Assembly (NCBI GenBank): GCA_963726135.1
Contig: CAVSBE010000001.1
Location: forward strand, 186,001-250,000
Reading direction: 5' to 3'
DNA from: Bog-473 sp963726135
Lineage (GTDB): Bacteria > Actinomycetota > Acidimicrobiia > Acidimicrobiales > RAAP-2
DNA length: 64,000 nucleotides
Part shown: positions 63,643-64,000 of the stretch, in pieces
Layout of the letters: every line of letters begins with the position of its first letter
Numbering within the stretch: the stretch's first letter is position 1
The notes under the pieces: generated by a model
Told to the model about the DNA's origin: nothing
Database searches by the model: none
Seen by the model: the letters and a program-made list of their open reading frames with translations, nothing else
Program-made: the position numbers and the translations under genes

Positions 63643-64000
63643 TCAGCGTGTGCCGCTCTCCGGACTCGCGCCAAGGATCTCCCCGTACAGGCCGAGGAGC
63701 TCGTCGACACAGTCGTCCCATGTCGGCAGATTCGGGGCGACGGGATCAGAACGGCGCGCCACGTCGGCCAACACCTCGGCCAGGGCGCGCGGTGGAGCGT
63801 CCACCGGCACGGCGACGGCGAGACCCTCGGCCGCCAGCTCCGACAGCCCGGAGGTGTCAGCCACGACCACCTTCCGCTCGAGGGCGAGGGCCTCCATGAC
63901 GGCGACCGGATGCGCCTCATAGTCGCTCATCAGGGCGAAGACGTCGCAGGATCGTACGAGCGCTCCGAGCGCCTCTCGCTGCGTGGCGTCGAACGAGGTG
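63643..64000 (-). CDS. Glycosyltransferase family 4, C-terminal part (truncated by window edge)
   Basis: The frame is open from the window end: TSFDATQREALGALVRSCDVFALMSDYEAHPVAVMEALALERKVVVADTSGLSELA. The E-x7-E motif region (EAHPVAVMEALA) contacts the sugar nucleotide in GT4 enzymes. About 118 residues are visible, ending in ASPESGTR. The N-terminal acceptor domain is beyond the window. It adds a sugar to a lipid-linked or surface glycan, in keeping with the flippase nearby. Confidence 0.85.
   Translation of the reverse strand, partial: TSFDATQREALGALVRSCDVFALMSDYEAHPVAVMEALALERKVVVADTSGLSELAAEGLAVAVPVDAPPRALAEVLADVARRSDPVAPNLPTWDDCVDELLGLYGEILGASPESGTR

Overview
The window is GC-rich actinobacterial DNA that reads most like a soil or freshwater Acidimicrobiia-type genome. 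This is an inference from gene content: coenzyme F420 genes (cofC, a deazaflavin nitroreductase), a fused PafB-PafC regulator, an Rv1264-type cyclase, a mycobacterial-style steroid C/D-ring gene set, type II glutamine synthetase and a Tad pilus. No rRNA, tRNA, CRISPR array, transposase or prophage was recognised.

Layout. 1-4.5 kb: the 3' end of a GH38 alpha-mannosidase, a class III cyclase overlapping gpsA, divergent cofC, and a Lys/Ala/Pro-repeat histone-like protein. 4.5-7.8 kb: an AT-richer non-coding stretch with a perfect inverted repeat, then a TraG/VirD4-type coupling protein and a helicase-less MobF relaxase that meet tail to tail. This looks like a minimal DNA-mobilisation module. 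7.9-18.5 kb: housekeeping and regulatory genes (nitroreductase, pafBC, ctaG, carboxyltransferase, moaC, fmdB, tldE-tldD, hotdog thioesterase, MFS). 18.5-23.6 kb: dxs, a NatAB-like ABC exporter and a sugar nucleotidyltransferase. 23.7-29.8 kb: fadE30-ipdF-fadD3-like genes plus a zinc alcohol dehydrogenase, divergent from an amidohydrolase, with a palindrome between the arms. This fits degradation of the steroid-derived indanedione propionate (HIP). 29.9-34.8 kb: msrB, ssb, small membrane proteins, a MerR/methyltransferase divergent pair sharing a palindrome, and a GT39 membrane glycosyltransferase. 34.8-42.3 kb: core cell machinery (ftsX, ftsE, prfB, secA) and glnA. 42.8-53.0 kb: a Tad/Flp pilus locus with two near-identical pilins, a LuxR regulator, tadC-B-A-Z and cpaB on the minus strand and tadE, tadG and the prepilin peptidase on the plus strand. 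52.9-60.3 kb: a TetR-controlled sugar-nucleotide-epimerase-like gene, a PhyH dioxygenase, an amidase, a D-threonine-aldolase-like enzyme, a PRC-barrel protein and a flavoprotein. 60.3-64 kb: surface-polysaccharide-type genes (ATP-grasp ligase, flippase, glycosyltransferase) running off the edge.

A 20-bp motif recurs four times, 84-116 nt upstream of the pilus transcription units and always in the same orientation, which suggests one regulator or sigma factor ties the pilus locus together.

Roughly 15 genes carry single-base frame breaks, including gpsA, which is expected to be essential. I read most of these as uncorrected indels in the assembly rather than true pseudogenes. The tadG-prepilin peptidase stretch is unusually dense in them. 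Start sites and C-termini of those genes are therefore provisional.
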